DNA of 64,000 nt, taken from positions 1 to 64,000 of the forward strand of contig JAJZRG010000013.1 in NCBI GenBank assembly GCA_021802825.1, written 5' to 3'. This document shows, one piece after another, positions 44,683 to 53,880 of this stretch; the first letter of the stretch is position 1; each line of letters opens with the position of its first letter. The position numbers and the translations under genes are program-made. The notes beneath the pieces were generated by a model. The model did no database searches, was not told the origin of the DNA, and was given only the letters and a program-made list of their open reading frames with translations. This DNA is from Chloroflexota bacterium. GTDB lineage: Bacteria > Chloroflexota > Limnocylindria > Limnocylindrales > CSP1-4.

Positions 44683-45410
44683 CGCTCGTGGTCCTCGAGA
44701 GCCGTCCGAAGGCGAGCAAGCCCGCGGTGGAGATGCGTCTTGACGGTGCCCAGCGGGCGGTCGGTGGCCTCGGCGATCTCGAGCAGCGAGCGCTCGGCGA
44801 AGAACCGCAGGGCCACCACCTCGCGATACGGCTCGTCCAGCGAGGCGACGGCCGAGCGGATCCGGGCGTCCTGCTCTGCGCGGAGCACGGCGTGCGCGGG
44901 ATCGACCGCGTCCCTGGTCCCGCTCGTCCGGAAGCGCTCCCGACCCGGCTCGTCGGACTCGGCGGCGATGGGGTCGAGCCAGGTCACCCGCTTGCGGCGG
45001 CCCGCGCTGCGGACCGCGAGCCGCACCGCGATCCGTGACAGCCAGGCGCCGAACGGACCCTCGCCGCGCCATGACCCGAGCGATCGGTAGGCGATCACGA
45101 AGGCCTCCTGGGCGACGTCTTCGGCCTCGGGGCGGTCGCCGAGAATCCGCGCGCACGCAGCGACGACCGATCCGCTCTCCCGCTCGACAAGTCGGCGGTA
45201 GGCGTCTCGGTCCCCGGCGAGCACGGCATCGACGATCGTGCGGTCATCGTTCGCTGCTCCGGTCTCAAGGGCGACGTCACGGGTTCCGTCCGTGGGCCTG
45301 TCCTCCGTGCTGCGAGTGATCCCGACCCTGGCGGGGCCGGTCTGGGACCGCCCCGTGTCCGCCACCATTGTCGCGGACCCAGAACGGTCCCATCGCAGAA
45401 CCGAGGTCAT
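44679..45410 (-). CDS. ECF-type RNA polymerase sigma factor
   Basis: 243 residues. Region 2 (about 65-135) contains LVERESGSVVAACARILGDRPEAEDVAQEAFVIAYRSL and GPFGAWLSRIAVRLAVRSAGRRKR. Region 4 (about 180-235) contains IRSAVASLDEPYREVVALRFFAERSLLEIAEATDRPLGTVKTHLHRGLARLR. A long N-terminal extension of about 50 residues suggests the true start may lie later (ATG 45368 is possible). It is followed by its probable anti-sigma gene and preceded by a small secreted repeat protein, likely one stress regulon unit. Confidence 0.87.
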   Translation of the reverse strand: MTSVLRWDRSGSATMVADTGRSQTGPARVGITRSTEDRPTDGTRDVALETGAANDDRTIVDAVLAGDRDAYRRLVERESGSVVAACARILGDRPEAEDVAQEAFVIAYRSLGSWRGEGPFGAWLSRIAVRLAVRSAGRRKRVTWLDPIAAESDEPGRERFRTSGTRDAVDPAHAVLRAEQDARIRSAVASLDEPYREVVALRFFAERSLLEIAEATDRPLGTVKTHLHRGLARLRTALEDHER

Positions 45411-45431
45411 GTTCCCCGTGATCGGATCGAC

Positions 45432-45935
45432 CTAGTGGCCGCCGTCTCCGTACGTGCCGCTGTCATGGCCGTCGCCGCCATTGTGGTCGCCTTCGCCCGA
45501 GGCGTCAGTGGGCTCGGGGCTGTGGCTCGGCTCCGGGGTCTCGGTGGCCTCGGGGCTGTGGCTCGGCTCCGGGGTCTCGGTGGCCTCGGGGCTGTGGCTC
45601 GGCTCCGGGGTCTCAGTCGCCTCCGGGCTGTCGCTCGGCTCCGGGGTCTCGGTCGCCTCGCCGGGCTGGCTCGCGTCGGGCAACGCGGTGGCGTCCGGCG
45701 TCTCGGACGGCTCGGGCGTCTCGCTGGCCTCCGGGGTCTCATGGGGCTGCCCGGACGCCGTGGCGTCGATGCTGGCGGACGGGTCCATCGACTGCTCGGC
45801 GGACGTGGTCTTGAGGTCGGTGCTCCCATGCTCGGCCGCGACGAGGCGGTTGGTCGCAAGCGCGGCGCCGGCAACCAGCAGGACCGCGACGGCCGCGGTG
45901 GCGGTCGAGCGGAGGAGACTCGGTTGGTTTCGCAT
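45432..45935 (-). CDS. Secreted Thr/Glu/Pro repeat protein
   Basis: 167 residues from ATG 45935 (MRNQPSLLRSTATAAVAVLL). An N-terminal signal or anchor segment (about 8-28) precedes a tail of four near-perfect 12-residue units (TETPEPSDSPEA and TETPEPSHSPEA) encoded by 36-bp tandem repeats, ending in a His/Asp/Gly-rich run (GEGDHNGGDGHDSGTYGDGGH, 21 residues, shown in parts: GEGDHNGGD, GHDSGTYGDGGH) that could bind metal. No enzymatic domain. It lies 21 bp upstream of the sigma factor gene. Confidence 0.7.
   Translation of the reverse strand: MRNQPSLLRSTATAAVAVLLVAGAALATNRLVAAEHGSTDLKTTSAEQSMDPSASIDATASGQPHETPEASETPEPSETPDATALPDASQPGEATETPEPSDSPEATETPEPSHSPEATETPEPSHSPEATETPEPSHSPEPTDASGEGDHNGGDGHDSGTYGDGGH
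45497..45650. repeat. 36-bp tandem coding repeats
   Basis: Four consecutive 36-bp units within the secreted repeat protein, encoding TETPEPS(H/D)SPEA. They remain in frame, so unit number can vary without breaking the gene. Confidence 0.85.
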
Positions 45936-46126
45936 GTTGGGCGGTGGCTCCTGATGCGTGGTGGCCCCACGCGGGGCCGCTTCACCCTGCCTGAGCACGG
46001 AGGCCGCCGAAAGGTTTCAGACGGTCGACACGAATATTGGCGAGCCGACCGGCACAACCCGCCGACGAAGGCTTCTGGCGCGGCGAACCGCATCGGCCAC
46101 GCGGTTGCGCCCACGCGCCCAGGCGC

Positions 46127-47518
46127 TCACGCGTCCTGGCCGGGCGCCTCGGGCTCGTCGCTCACCACGTCCACGGCGGCGAAGCCGGCCGCCTCGAGGT
46201 CGGCGCCGAACTTGTCGTGGTCGCCCACCAGCACGATCGCGCTGCGCTCGGGGTGCACGTGCTCGCGCGCGACCCGCAGGACGTCATCCGCCGTCACCGC
46301 CTCGATCGCCGAGCGGTAGTGCAGCGGCTCGTCGTCGGGCAGGTCGTGGATGAACAGGCCGCCCAGCCAGCCGGCCACCGGGCCCGGCGTCTCGAACCGC
46401 AGCGGGAAGACCCCGACGAGGTAGTTGCGCGCGGCGCGCAGCTCATCCTCCGTGGGCGGCGCCTCGCGGATCCGCCCGAGCTCGAGGAGGAACTCGCGGA
46501 TCGAGGGGACGGTGACCTCGGTGTTGACCGCGGCGCGGGCGGAGAACGGTCCGGCCCCGCGTCGCAGGTCGAAGCCGGCGTGGGCGCCGTACGTGTAGCC
46601 CTTCGCCTCGCGCAGGTTGCTCATGAGCCGCGAGTTGAACAGCCCGCCCAGGATCATGCTCATGACCGAGACGGCGTGGTAGTCGGGGTGCCGCCGCGCG
46701 ATCCCCGGGTGCCCGATCCGGATCTCCGACTGCACCGCCCCCGGGCGGTGGACCACGCGGACGAACCGGTTGTCCACGGCGCTCGTCGAGTCCGGGGCAG
46801 TCACGGTCCCGCTGCCGCCGGTCCAGTCACCGAACAGCCGCGACGCGATCGCGAGGACCGCGTCCGGGTCCACGTCGCCGGCCACGACGAGCGCGGCGGC
46901 CGCCGGGCCGTACGCCGACGCGTGGATGGCTCGTAGGTCGGCCGAGGTGAGCCGGGACACGGTCTCGGCCGTGCCGCCGGCCGGCCGGCGGTACGGCGAG
47001 GAGGGCGCGTAGATCGAGGAGACGAACGCCTCGTCGGCGCGACGGCGGGGGTCGGCCTTGGCCTGGATGAGGTCGTTGAGGCGCTCGTCGCGCAGCCGCT
47101 CCACCTCGGACAACGGGAACGAGGGGCGGCGGATCACCTCCGCCAGGAGCTCCAGCGCGGGCTCCAGGCGTGACGCCGGGACGTCGAGCCCGGCCGAGAT
47201 GGCGTCCCAGCCCGCCTCCGCGTGCATCGACGCGCCAAGGCGCTCGAACGCCTCGGTGAGCGCGATCGCGTCACGGACCTCGGTGCCCTCAGTCAGGCCC
47301 CGCGCGGCGAGCACGGTCGCGCCGGCGATCGCGGCGGGCTCGTCGGCGGCGCCGGCGCGGACGGCAAGCGATGCGGCGATGAGCTCGCGCCCGGCCATGG
47401 GCGTGACGATCACGCGCAGGCCGTTGGGCAAGGTCGCCCGGACCGTGGCCGGGAACTCGTAGGGGCGGGGTTCGCCTGGGATGGGCCTCTCGCTGACCAT
47501 GCCGGGGCGCGGGCTCAT
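46127..47518 (-). CDS. M16-family peptidase-like protein, non-catalytic subunit
   Basis: 463 residues with two M16 half-domains. LPNGLRVIVTPMAGRELIAASLAVRAGAADEP opens the fold, but the HxxEH zinc motif is absent: the equivalent region reads AIAGATVLAARGLTEGT. The C-terminal half keeps SRLMSNLREAKGYTYGAHAGFD, the Arg/Tyr pair that binds peptide substrates in the second subunit of heterodimeric M16B proteases. Starts are ATG 47518 or 47500. It overlaps the catalytic-subunit gene by four bases. Confidence 0.88.
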   Translation of the reverse strand: MSPRPGMVSERPIPGEPRPYEFPATVRATLPNGLRVIVTPMAGRELIAASLAVRAGAADEPAAIAGATVLAARGLTEGTEVRDAIALTEAFERLGASMHAEAGWDAISAGLDVPASRLEPALELLAEVIRRPSFPLSEVERLRDERLNDLIQAKADPRRRADEAFVSSIYAPSSPYRRPAGGTAETVSRLTSADLRAIHASAYGPAAAALVVAGDVDPDAVLAIASRLFGDWTGGSGTVTAPDSTSAVDNRFVRVVHRPGAVQSEIRIGHPGIARRHPDYHAVSVMSMILGGLFNSRLMSNLREAKGYTYGAHAGFDLRRGAGPFSARAAVNTEVTVPSIREFLLELGRIREAPPTEDELRAARNYLVGVFPLRFETPGPVAGWLGGLFIHDLPDDEPLHYRSAIEAVTADDVLRVAREHVHPERSAIVLVGDHDKFGADLEAAGFAAVDVVSDEPEAPGQDA

Positions 47519-48924
47519 GCCCGGGCCTCCGCGTCGTCGTCGGCGGCGGGCGTGTCGGCGGCGGGCGCGTCGGGCGGCTCGGGGCCCCCATCGCCGCCGT
47601 CCTCGGGCCCCACCCCGTCCCCCGTGCCGCCCTCGAGCGCCTCGGCGCCGATCGCCGTCGGCAGGTAGGTGAGCACGACCCGGTTGTCCTCGCGGAAGAC
47701 GGCAGCCGCGATGTCGCGGATCTGCTCGGCGGTGACCGCGAGGTACCGGGCGAGGATCGTGTTGACCATCCCCGGGTCGTCGAACAGCGAGGCGTACATC
47801 GAGAGACGCTCGGCGCGCTCCTCCACGCGGCTCAGGGCGCCCAGCTCATCGGCCTCGGTCAGCGCCCGGGCGCGGTCCATCTCGTCCTCGCTGGGCACCT
47901 CGGCCGCGAGCGTCGCGAGCTCCTCGAGGTACGCCGCCTCCACGGCTGCTGGGTCCACCCCAGGCCGGACCGTGGCGTAGCCGAGCACCATCGAGGCGCC
48001 CCCGACCGCGGGCAGGGTGCCGATCATGACGTCCTGCGCGATCCGCTCGTCGCGGACCAGGCGCCGGTGCAGCCGGCTGCTCTTGCCCCCGGACAGCAGC
48101 TGCGTCGCGAGGTCCAGGGCGTCGAGCTTCGGGTCGCCGAAGGCGGGCGCCCGGAACGCGAAGCAGATCCGCGGCAGCGGCACGCGGTCCACGACCGTCT
48201 CGCGCCTCTCCTCGCCGATGACCGGCGGCAGCGACATGTCGGGCAGCGGCGGGATGTCCGGGTTAGCCGGGATGGGGCCGAAGTAACGGTCCACCCAGGC
48301 GCGGACCTGGTCGTGGTCGCAGTCCCCCACCACCGAGACCACGGCATTGTTGGGCGCGTAGTACGTCTCGAAGAAGTGGCGCACGTCCTCGAGCGAGGCC
48401 GCGTCGAGGTCCTCCATCGAGCCGATCGTCGGGTGGTGGTACGGGTGCCACTCCGGGTACGCGTGGCCGAGCAGCTTGTGGATCCATGACCCGTACGGCC
48501 GGTTGTCGTAGCTCCAGCGCTTCTCGTTCTTGACCACGTCGCGCTGGTTGTCGAGGTTCTCCTGCGACAGGGCGTCGAGCAGCGTCCCCAGCCGGTCCGC
48601 CTCCAGCCACAGCGCGAGCTCGAGCTGGTGCGAGGGCATCGTCTCGAAGTAGTTGGTCCGGTCCAGCCAGGTGGTGCCGTTGAGGGTGCCGCCGGCCGCC
48701 TGCACGAGCGCCATGTGCTCGGACTTGCCCACGTTCGCGCTGCCCTGGAACATCACGTGCTCGAACAGGTGCGCGAAGCCCGTCTTGCCCGGGACCTCGT
48801 GCTTGGAGCCCACGTTGTACCAGACGTGGACGGCGGCGACGGGCGCGACGTGGTCCTCGGCGACGATCAGGCGCAGGCCGTTGGGCAGGCGCTCGTCGGT
48901 GAACTCGACGACGGGTACGGGCAT
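47515..48924 (-). CDS. M16-family zinc metallopeptidase, catalytic subunit
   Basis: 469 residues starting MPVPVVEFTDERLPNGLRLIV. The inverted zinc motif HLFEH (His52, Glu55, His56) and the downstream Glu in RDVVKNEKRWSYDNRPYG are present, so it should be active. Its partner downstream lacks the motif, giving the classical active/inactive M16B pair. The last 40 residues are acidic, Pro/Ala-rich and probably disordered. A TACAAT box lies at 48966-48961 with a short leader. Confidence 0.9.
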   Translation of the reverse strand: MPVPVVEFTDERLPNGLRLIVAEDHVAPVAAVHVWYNVGSKHEVPGKTGFAHLFEHVMFQGSANVGKSEHMALVQAAGGTLNGTTWLDRTNYFETMPSHQLELALWLEADRLGTLLDALSQENLDNQRDVVKNEKRWSYDNRPYGSWIHKLLGHAYPEWHPYHHPTIGSMEDLDAASLEDVRHFFETYYAPNNAVVSVVGDCDHDQVRAWVDRYFGPIPANPDIPPLPDMSLPPVIGEERRETVVDRVPLPRICFAFRAPAFGDPKLDALDLATQLLSGGKSSRLHRRLVRDERIAQDVMIGTLPAVGGASMVLGYATVRPGVDPAAVEAAYLEELATLAAEVPSEDEMDRARALTEADELGALSRVEERAERLSMYASLFDDPGMVNTILARYLAVTAEQIRDIAAAVFREDNRVVLTYLPTAIGAEALEGGTGDGVGPEDGGDGGPEPPDAPAADTPAADDDAEARA

Positions 48925-49055
48925 GCGGACATCGACCCTCGGCTGGGGTTGGGTGGTCCGATTGTAGGCTGACCGGCCGATGGGGAGCTGGCGGCGCCTG
49001 AGCCGCAACGCGAGACGGCCAGGTCACCGAGCGCGTGTGCGAGCCGCGGCGGGCG

Positions 49056-52000
49056 CTACGCCCTGGGCACCCACGCCGTGATCGGGCGCACCTGGGCGAT
49101 CGCGTCGACCAGCGAGGGGTCCAGCGCCTCGGCGGCGGCCACCCCCGTCTCGATGGACGTGAAGCACAGGATCCCCTCGGCGATCGTGGCGTGGCGGATG
49201 TCCGCCGCGTCGCGCACCGGGCCCGACCGTGGCGTGGGCGTGTTGACCACCAGCCGAACGTCGCCCGAGGCGATCAGCTCGAGGATCCCGGCCTCATCGC
49301 CCACCGGCTCCGCGCCCAGCTTCGCCACCGGGGCGATCCCGGTGATCCCCGCTGCCTCGAGTAGCGCCCGCGTCCCGGCCGTCGCGGCCAGCCGGTAGCC
49401 GGCCCGGACGAGCGCGCGGCCGAGGTCGGCCAGGCCCCACTTGTCGCGGTCGGCGATGGACAGCAGGGCCAGCGGCGCCTCGCCCTCGCCGGCGCGCGGC
49501 GGGATCAGCGCGGCGCCCGTGAGCGCCTTAGCCATGGCGACCGGCGCCCGGTCGGCGATGCCGATGACCTCGCCCGTGGACTGCATGAACGGCCCCACCG
49601 AGGGGTCGACGCCCTTGAGCTTCGCCGTCGAGAATGCGGGCGCCTTGACCGCGACGAACGGCGGCGGGGGCACTAGGCCGCCCTGCCAGCCCAGGGAGCG
49701 CAGCGTCTCGCCCAGCGAGATCCGCACGGCCAACTCCACCATCGGCACGCCGGTCACCTTGGACAGGAACGGCACCGTCCGCGAGGCCCGCGGGTTGACC
49801 TCGATCAGGTACACGCCGTCCTCGCGGACGATGAACTGGGCGTTGACCAGGCCCCGGGCGCCGAGCGCGAGGCAGATCCGCTGCATCGTCTCGATGATCA
49901 GCTCCTGGTCGCCGACGCCCACACTCTGGGGCGGGAACCACGCGATCGAGTCGCCGGAGTGGATGCCCGCCCGCTCCACGTGCTCGAGCAGGCCCGGGAT
50001 GAGCACCTCGGTCCCGTCGCTCACGGCGTCCACGTCCACCTCGATCCCCTCGAGGAACCGGTCGATGCGCACGGGCCGGTCGGGGTCCACGACGGCGGCC
50101 GACGCGAGGTGGCGGACGAGGTCCTCGGGCGAGTACGCGAAGTCGATGGCCAGGCCGCCGATCACGAACGACGGCCGGACGATGACCGGGTAGCCGATCC
50201 GCTCGGCGAGCGTGAGCGCCTCCTCGATCGTCTCGGCCATGCCGCCCTCGGGCTGCGGGATGCCCAACCGGTCGAGCAGCGCCGAGAACCGGGTCCGCTC
50301 CTCCGCCTGGTCGATGGCCTCGAGGTCGGAGCCCAGCAGCGGGACGCCCGCGTGGACGAGCGGCGCGGCGAGGTTGAGCGGCGTCTGCCCGCCGAACGCC
50401 ACGACCGCCGGGAGGACGCTGCTGCCGCCCATTGCCGCCACGCCGCCGCTCTCGAACTCGATGATGCTGAGCACGCTCTCGGCGTCGAGCGGCTCGAAGT
50501 AGAGGCGCGTGGACGCGTCGAAGTCGGTGGACACGGTCTCGGGGTTGGAGTTGACCATGACCGCGCTCCAGCCGTTCTGCCGCAGGACGTCGGCCGCCTG
50601 GACCGCGCAGTAGTCGAACTCGATCCCCTGGCCGATGCGGACCGGCCCTGAGCCGATCACCAGCGCGGCGGGTCGGTCCACCGGCGGCGCCTCGGGCTCC
50701 GAGCCCGCGGCGGCATAGGTCGAGTAGAAGTACGGCGTCTCGGCAGCGAACTCCGCGGCGCAGGTGTCCACCATCGCGTAGCCCGGTGCCAGGCCCAGCG
50801 CGTTGCGGGCCGCCCGGACCGCGGGCTCCCCCACCCCGGCCAGGGCCGCGAGGTCGCGGTCCGCGAAGGCGAAGCGCTTGGCGGTGGCGAGCAGCTCGGC
50901 GCCCTGGACGTCCGTCGGGTCGGTGAGGCGGGCGCCCATCGCGCGCACGTCGCGCTCGAGCTCCAGGTTGCGCGCCATCTCCGAGAGGAACCAGGCGTTG
51001 ATCCCCGTGGCCCGGCGGACCACCTCCTGGGGGACGCCGCGACGCAGCAGGCCCAGGACGCGCCACAGCCGCGAGTCGGAGGGCTCCACGAACTGGCGGA
51101 GCACGATCGGCGCGGCCGAGCGCTGGGCGAGGCGCGTGCTCTCGCAGGCCTCGCCGTCGTCGCCAACCCAGCGGATCGGCGCGTCCTCGATCGTGAGGCT
51201 GTCCAGCCCGCCCACGCCCACGCCGATGCCGTCGCCCCCGTCGTCGGGGTCCACGCCGCCGTAGACCGCGGCCAGGTAGTCGAACGTCGGCCGCCACGAG
51301 GGGTCCTCGCCCAGCGGCCCCGCGCCCGCCTGCTCGAGGCCGCGGAGCGCCTTGTTGAGCGCGGCGCCGAAGGTGCGGTCGATCGCCATGACCTCGCCGG
51401 TCGCCTTCATCTGGCTGCCCAGGCGGCGGTCGGCGGTCGGGAACTTGTCGAACGGGAAGCGCGGCAGCTTGACCACGACGTAGTCGAGGGCGGGCTCGAA
51501 GGCGGCCACCGTGGTGCCGGTGACGACGTTGGGGATCTCGGCCAGCGTGCGGCCGGCGGCGATCTGGGCGGCGACGCGCGCGATCGGGTAGCCGGTCGCC
51601 TTGGAGGCGAGGGCCGAGCTTCGGCTGACCCGCGGGTTGACCTCGATCACGGCGTACTCGGTGGAGTCGGGCGAGAGCGCGAACTGGACGTTGCAGCCGC
51701 CCTCGACGCCGAGGGCGCGGATGATGGCCAGGGCGGCCGTGCGCAGCCGCTGGTGCACGCTGTCGGTCAGGGTCTGGACCGGCGCCACCACGATCGAGTC
51801 TCCGGTGTGCACCCCCAGCGGGTCCACGTTCTCCATCGAGCACACGGCGATGCACGTGTCCTCGTGGTCGCGCATGACCTCGTACTCGATCTCCTGCCAG
51901 CCCACCAGGCAGCGCTCGACCATCACCTGGTGGATCGGACTGGCGCGGAGGCCGCCTCGGACGCGCTCCCAGTAGGCGGCCTCGGTCTCGACGATGCCGC

Positions 52001-52583
52001 CGCCGGTGCCGCCGAGCGTGAACGCGGGGCGCACGATGGCCGGCAGGCCGATGGCCTCGAGCGCGACCTCCGCCGAGGCGTGGCGGGCGGCGTCGTCCGG
52101 GCCCTCGACGATGGCCGACGGCGCATACGGCTGGCCGATGCGGTCGAGCAGGTCGCGGAACGCCTCGCGGTCCTCGGCCATGCGGATGGCCTCGAGCGGC
52201 GTGCCCAGGAGGCGCACGTTGTGGCGCTCCAGCACCCCCGCCTCCGAGAGCGCCATCGCGAGGTTGAGGGCCGTCTGCCCGCCGAGCCCAGCCAGGAGCC
52301 CCTCCGGCTTCTCGCGCGCGATGACCGCCTCGATCGCGGGGACCGTCAGCGGCTCGAGGTAGACGGCATCGGCCACCGACGGGTCGGTCATGATCGTCGC
52401 CGGGTTGGAGTTGACCAGGATCGTCCGGACGCCCTCGGCCCGCAGCGCACGGCAGGCCTGCGTGCCCGCGTAGTCGAACTCCGCCGCCTGGCCGATGACC
52501 ACGGGGCCGGAGCCCAGGATGAGGACCGAGGCAGGCTTCGGCCGGTGCGCTCGGACGGGCGGGAAGGGCAGCGTGGCGGTCAT
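49056..52583 (-). CDS. carB: Carbamoyl-phosphate synthase large subunit
   Basis: 1175 residues, about 100 longer than the E. coli protein. Two homologous ATP-grasp halves (SVLILGSGPVVIGQAAEFDYAG near residue 18 and ALVIGSGPVRIGQGIEFDYCAVQAADVLR near 640) are followed by an MGS-type allosteric domain (about 1040-1175; LADLGRALVRAGYRLAATAGTRALLEAAG). It makes carbamoyl phosphate from bicarbonate, ATP and the ammonia supplied by CarA, for pyrimidine and arginine synthesis. It overlaps carA by four bases (ATGA). Some extra length lies in the oligomerisation region (about 420-460, Asp/Gly-rich). Confidence 0.95.
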   Translation of the reverse strand: MTATLPFPPVRAHRPKPASVLILGSGPVVIGQAAEFDYAGTQACRALRAEGVRTILVNSNPATIMTDPSVADAVYLEPLTVPAIEAVIAREKPEGLLAGLGGQTALNLAMALSEAGVLERHNVRLLGTPLEAIRMAEDREAFRDLLDRIGQPYAPSAIVEGPDDAARHASAEVALEAIGLPAIVRPAFTLGGTGGGIVETEAAYWERVRGGLRASPIHQVMVERCLVGWQEIEYEVMRDHEDTCIAVCSMENVDPLGVHTGDSIVVAPVQTLTDSVHQRLRTAALAIIRALGVEGGCNVQFALSPDSTEYAVIEVNPRVSRSSALASKATGYPIARVAAQIAAGRTLAEIPNVVTGTTVAAFEPALDYVVVKLPRFPFDKFPTADRRLGSQMKATGEVMAIDRTFGAALNKALRGLEQAGAGPLGEDPSWRPTFDYLAAVYGGVDPDDGGDGIGVGVGGLDSLTIEDAPIRWVGDDGEACESTRLAQRSAAPIVLRQFVEPSDSRLWRVLGLLRRGVPQEVVRRATGINAWFLSEMARNLELERDVRAMGARLTDPTDVQGAELLATAKRFAFADRDLAALAGVGEPAVRAARNALGLAPGYAMVDTCAAEFAAETPYFYSTYAAAGSEPEAPPVDRPAALVIGSGPVRIGQGIEFDYCAVQAADVLRQNGWSAVMVNSNPETVSTDFDASTRLYFEPLDAESVLSIIEFESGGVAAMGGSSVLPAVVAFGGQTPLNLAAPLVHAGVPLLGSDLEAIDQAEERTRFSALLDRLGIPQPEGGMAETIEEALTLAERIGYPVIVRPSFVIGGLAIDFAYSPEDLVRHLASAAVVDPDRPVRIDRFLEGIEVDVDAVSDGTEVLIPGLLEHVERAGIHSGDSIAWFPPQSVGVGDQELIIETMQRICLALGARGLVNAQFIVREDGVYLIEVNPRASRTVPFLSKVTGVPMVELAVRISLGETLRSLGWQGGLVPPPPFVAVKAPAFSTAKLKGVDPSVGPFMQSTGEVIGIADRAPVAMAKALTGAALIPPRAGEGEAPLALLSIADRDKWGLADLGRALVRAGYRLAATAGTRALLEAAGITGIAPVAKLGAEPVGDEAGILELIASGDVRLVVNTPTPRSGPVRDAADIRHATIAEGILCFTSIETGVAAAEALDPSLVDAIAQVRPITAWVPRA

Positions 52584-53749
52584 GCTCCGCGGCCCTTCCG
52601 CGCGGCGTCCACGAAGCGGTCGAACACGGCCAGCGCGTCGAGCGGCCCGGGGGCGCCCTCGGGGTGGTACTGGACGGTCTCGATGGACTTGGAGCCGTGG
52701 CGGAGACCCTCGACGGAGCGGTCGTTGAGGTTGATCTGGCTCACCCGGAAGCCCGAGCTCGCCGGCAGCGTCCCGCCGATGACCTGGACCTCGTGGTTCT
52801 GCGCGGTGACCTGGACGTAGCCCGTGTCGAGGTCCTGGACCGGGTGGTTCGCGCCGTGGTGCCCGAAGCGCAGGCGGCCGGTCTCGGCGCCCGCGGCCCG
52901 GGCCACGATCTGGTGGCCGAGGCAGATGCCCAGCAGCGGGCGGCCGTCGTCGATGATCTGCCTGGCCAGCGCAACCGGCCCCGCCAGTCGTGCGGGGTCG
53001 CCCGGGCCGGGCGAGAGGATGACGCCGTCGACGTCGGCGGCGAGCACCTCGGCCGCAGTCGCGGTGTGGGGCAGGATGCGGACCCGCGCGCCGCGGCGGC
53101 GCATGCTCCGGACGATGTTCGACTTGAGGCCGAAGTCGACGATGGCGACGAGCGGGGCCCCGGCCTCGTCGCCCACCTCGGTCACCTGCGCCGGCGACAC
53201 CTGGGCGACGAAGTCCTGGTCCTCCCAGGCGGGCACCGCGCGGGCCATGGCCACCGCCTCGTCGGGGTCGGTCATGCCGGGCTGCGTGATGATCGCGCGC
53301 TGGCAGCCGCTGGATCGGAGGCGCCTCGCGAGGGCCCGCGTGTCCACGCCGGCGATCGCCGGGATGCCGTTCTCGCGCAGCATCGTGGCGAGCTGGCGGG
53401 CGTCGTCGAGGACGGCCGCCGTGGCGTGGGCGACGACGAGGCCGCGGAGCCAGGGCCGGCTCGACTGGTCGTCGGCCTCCAGGCGCCCATAGTTGCCGAT
53501 CAGCGGGTACGTCATCACCACGACCTGCCCGGCGTAGGAGGGGTCGGTGGCGATCTCCTGGTAACCCGTCTGGCTCGTGTTCACAACGAGGTCGCCGCCC
53601 GCGGCCACGGGGGCCCCGAAGGCGATTCCGGCGAACACGGTGCCGTCCTCGAGCGCGAGCAGCGCGGGACCGGCGTCGCCAACGCGGGGGTCGACAATCG
53701 CGTCGGCGCGCGGCAACGGCGGGTGGACGGAGTTCGGTGGGAGGGTCAC
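52580..53749 (-). CDS. carA: Carbamoyl-phosphate synthase small (glutaminase) subunit
   Basis: 389 residues. The N-terminal CPSase small-chain domain (ALLALEDGTVFAGIAFG, GDLVVNTSQTGYQEIATDPSYAGQVVVMTYPLIGNYG) precedes a class I glutamine amidotransferase domain with nucleophile Cys in GICLGHQIVARA and the late His-Pro-Glu in QYHPEGAPGP. It hydrolyses glutamine and channels ammonia to CarB. It starts at GTG 53749, which overlaps the stop codon of an upstream leader peptide; the leader carries PyrR-like hairpins. Confidence 0.95.
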   Translation of the reverse strand: MTLPPNSVHPPLPRADAIVDPRVGDAGPALLALEDGTVFAGIAFGAPVAAGGDLVVNTSQTGYQEIATDPSYAGQVVVMTYPLIGNYGRLEADDQSSRPWLRGLVVAHATAAVLDDARQLATMLRENGIPAIAGVDTRALARRLRSSGCQRAIITQPGMTDPDEAVAMARAVPAWEDQDFVAQVSPAQVTEVGDEAGAPLVAIVDFGLKSNIVRSMRRRGARVRILPHTATAAEVLAADVDGVILSPGPGDPARLAGPVALARQIIDDGRPLLGICLGHQIVARAAGAETGRLRFGHHGANHPVQDLDTGYVQVTAQNHEVQVIGGTLPASSGFRVSQINLNDRSVEGLRHGSKSIETVQYHPEGAPGPLDALAVFDRFVDAARKGRGA

Positions 53750-53805
53750 TCGGTTCCCGCCGGTGCGGCGCGCGGGGCGCCGGCTGCGGGCAAGCGCAGG
53801 TGCAT
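53746..53805 (-). CDS. 19-residue leader peptide overlapping the carA start
   Basis: ATG at 53805-53803, preceded by AGGAGG (53815-53810), opens a 20-codon frame reading MHLRLPAAGAPRAAPAGTE and then TGA at 53748-53746. The TGA overlaps the carA GTG (GTGA on the minus strand). carA itself has no strong Shine-Dalgarno, so its translation may depend on ribosomes finishing this peptide. Its strong ribosome-binding site directly abuts the second PyrR-like hairpin. Confidence 0.65.
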   Translation of the reverse strand: MHLRLPAAGAPRAAPAGTE

Positions 53806-53816
53806 CAGGCCTCCTA

Positions 53817-53880
53817 CCCGGCCTCTCAGGACCGGCATGCCGGCCTCACGGGACCGGCTCTCAGGACGCCCGAACTGTAG
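53817..53880 (-). promoter_or_regulatory. carA leader with tandem PyrR-type RNA hairpins
   Basis: Read on the minus strand, two adjacent hairpins have GC-rich stems closing a purine-rich loop: GCCGG-TCCCGTGAGG-CCGGC (53858-53839) and GCCGG-TCCTGAGAGG-CCGGG (53836-53817). The loops match the UCCnGnGAGG core known from PyrR-binding sites in pyr-operon leaders. A third, weaker GTCCTGAGAG with a short stem lies at 53870-53856, and CCGGCATGCCGG joins the two main hairpins. A TACAGT box (53879-53874) could be the -10. UMP-dependent PyrR control of carAB is the inference. Confidence 0.65.
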
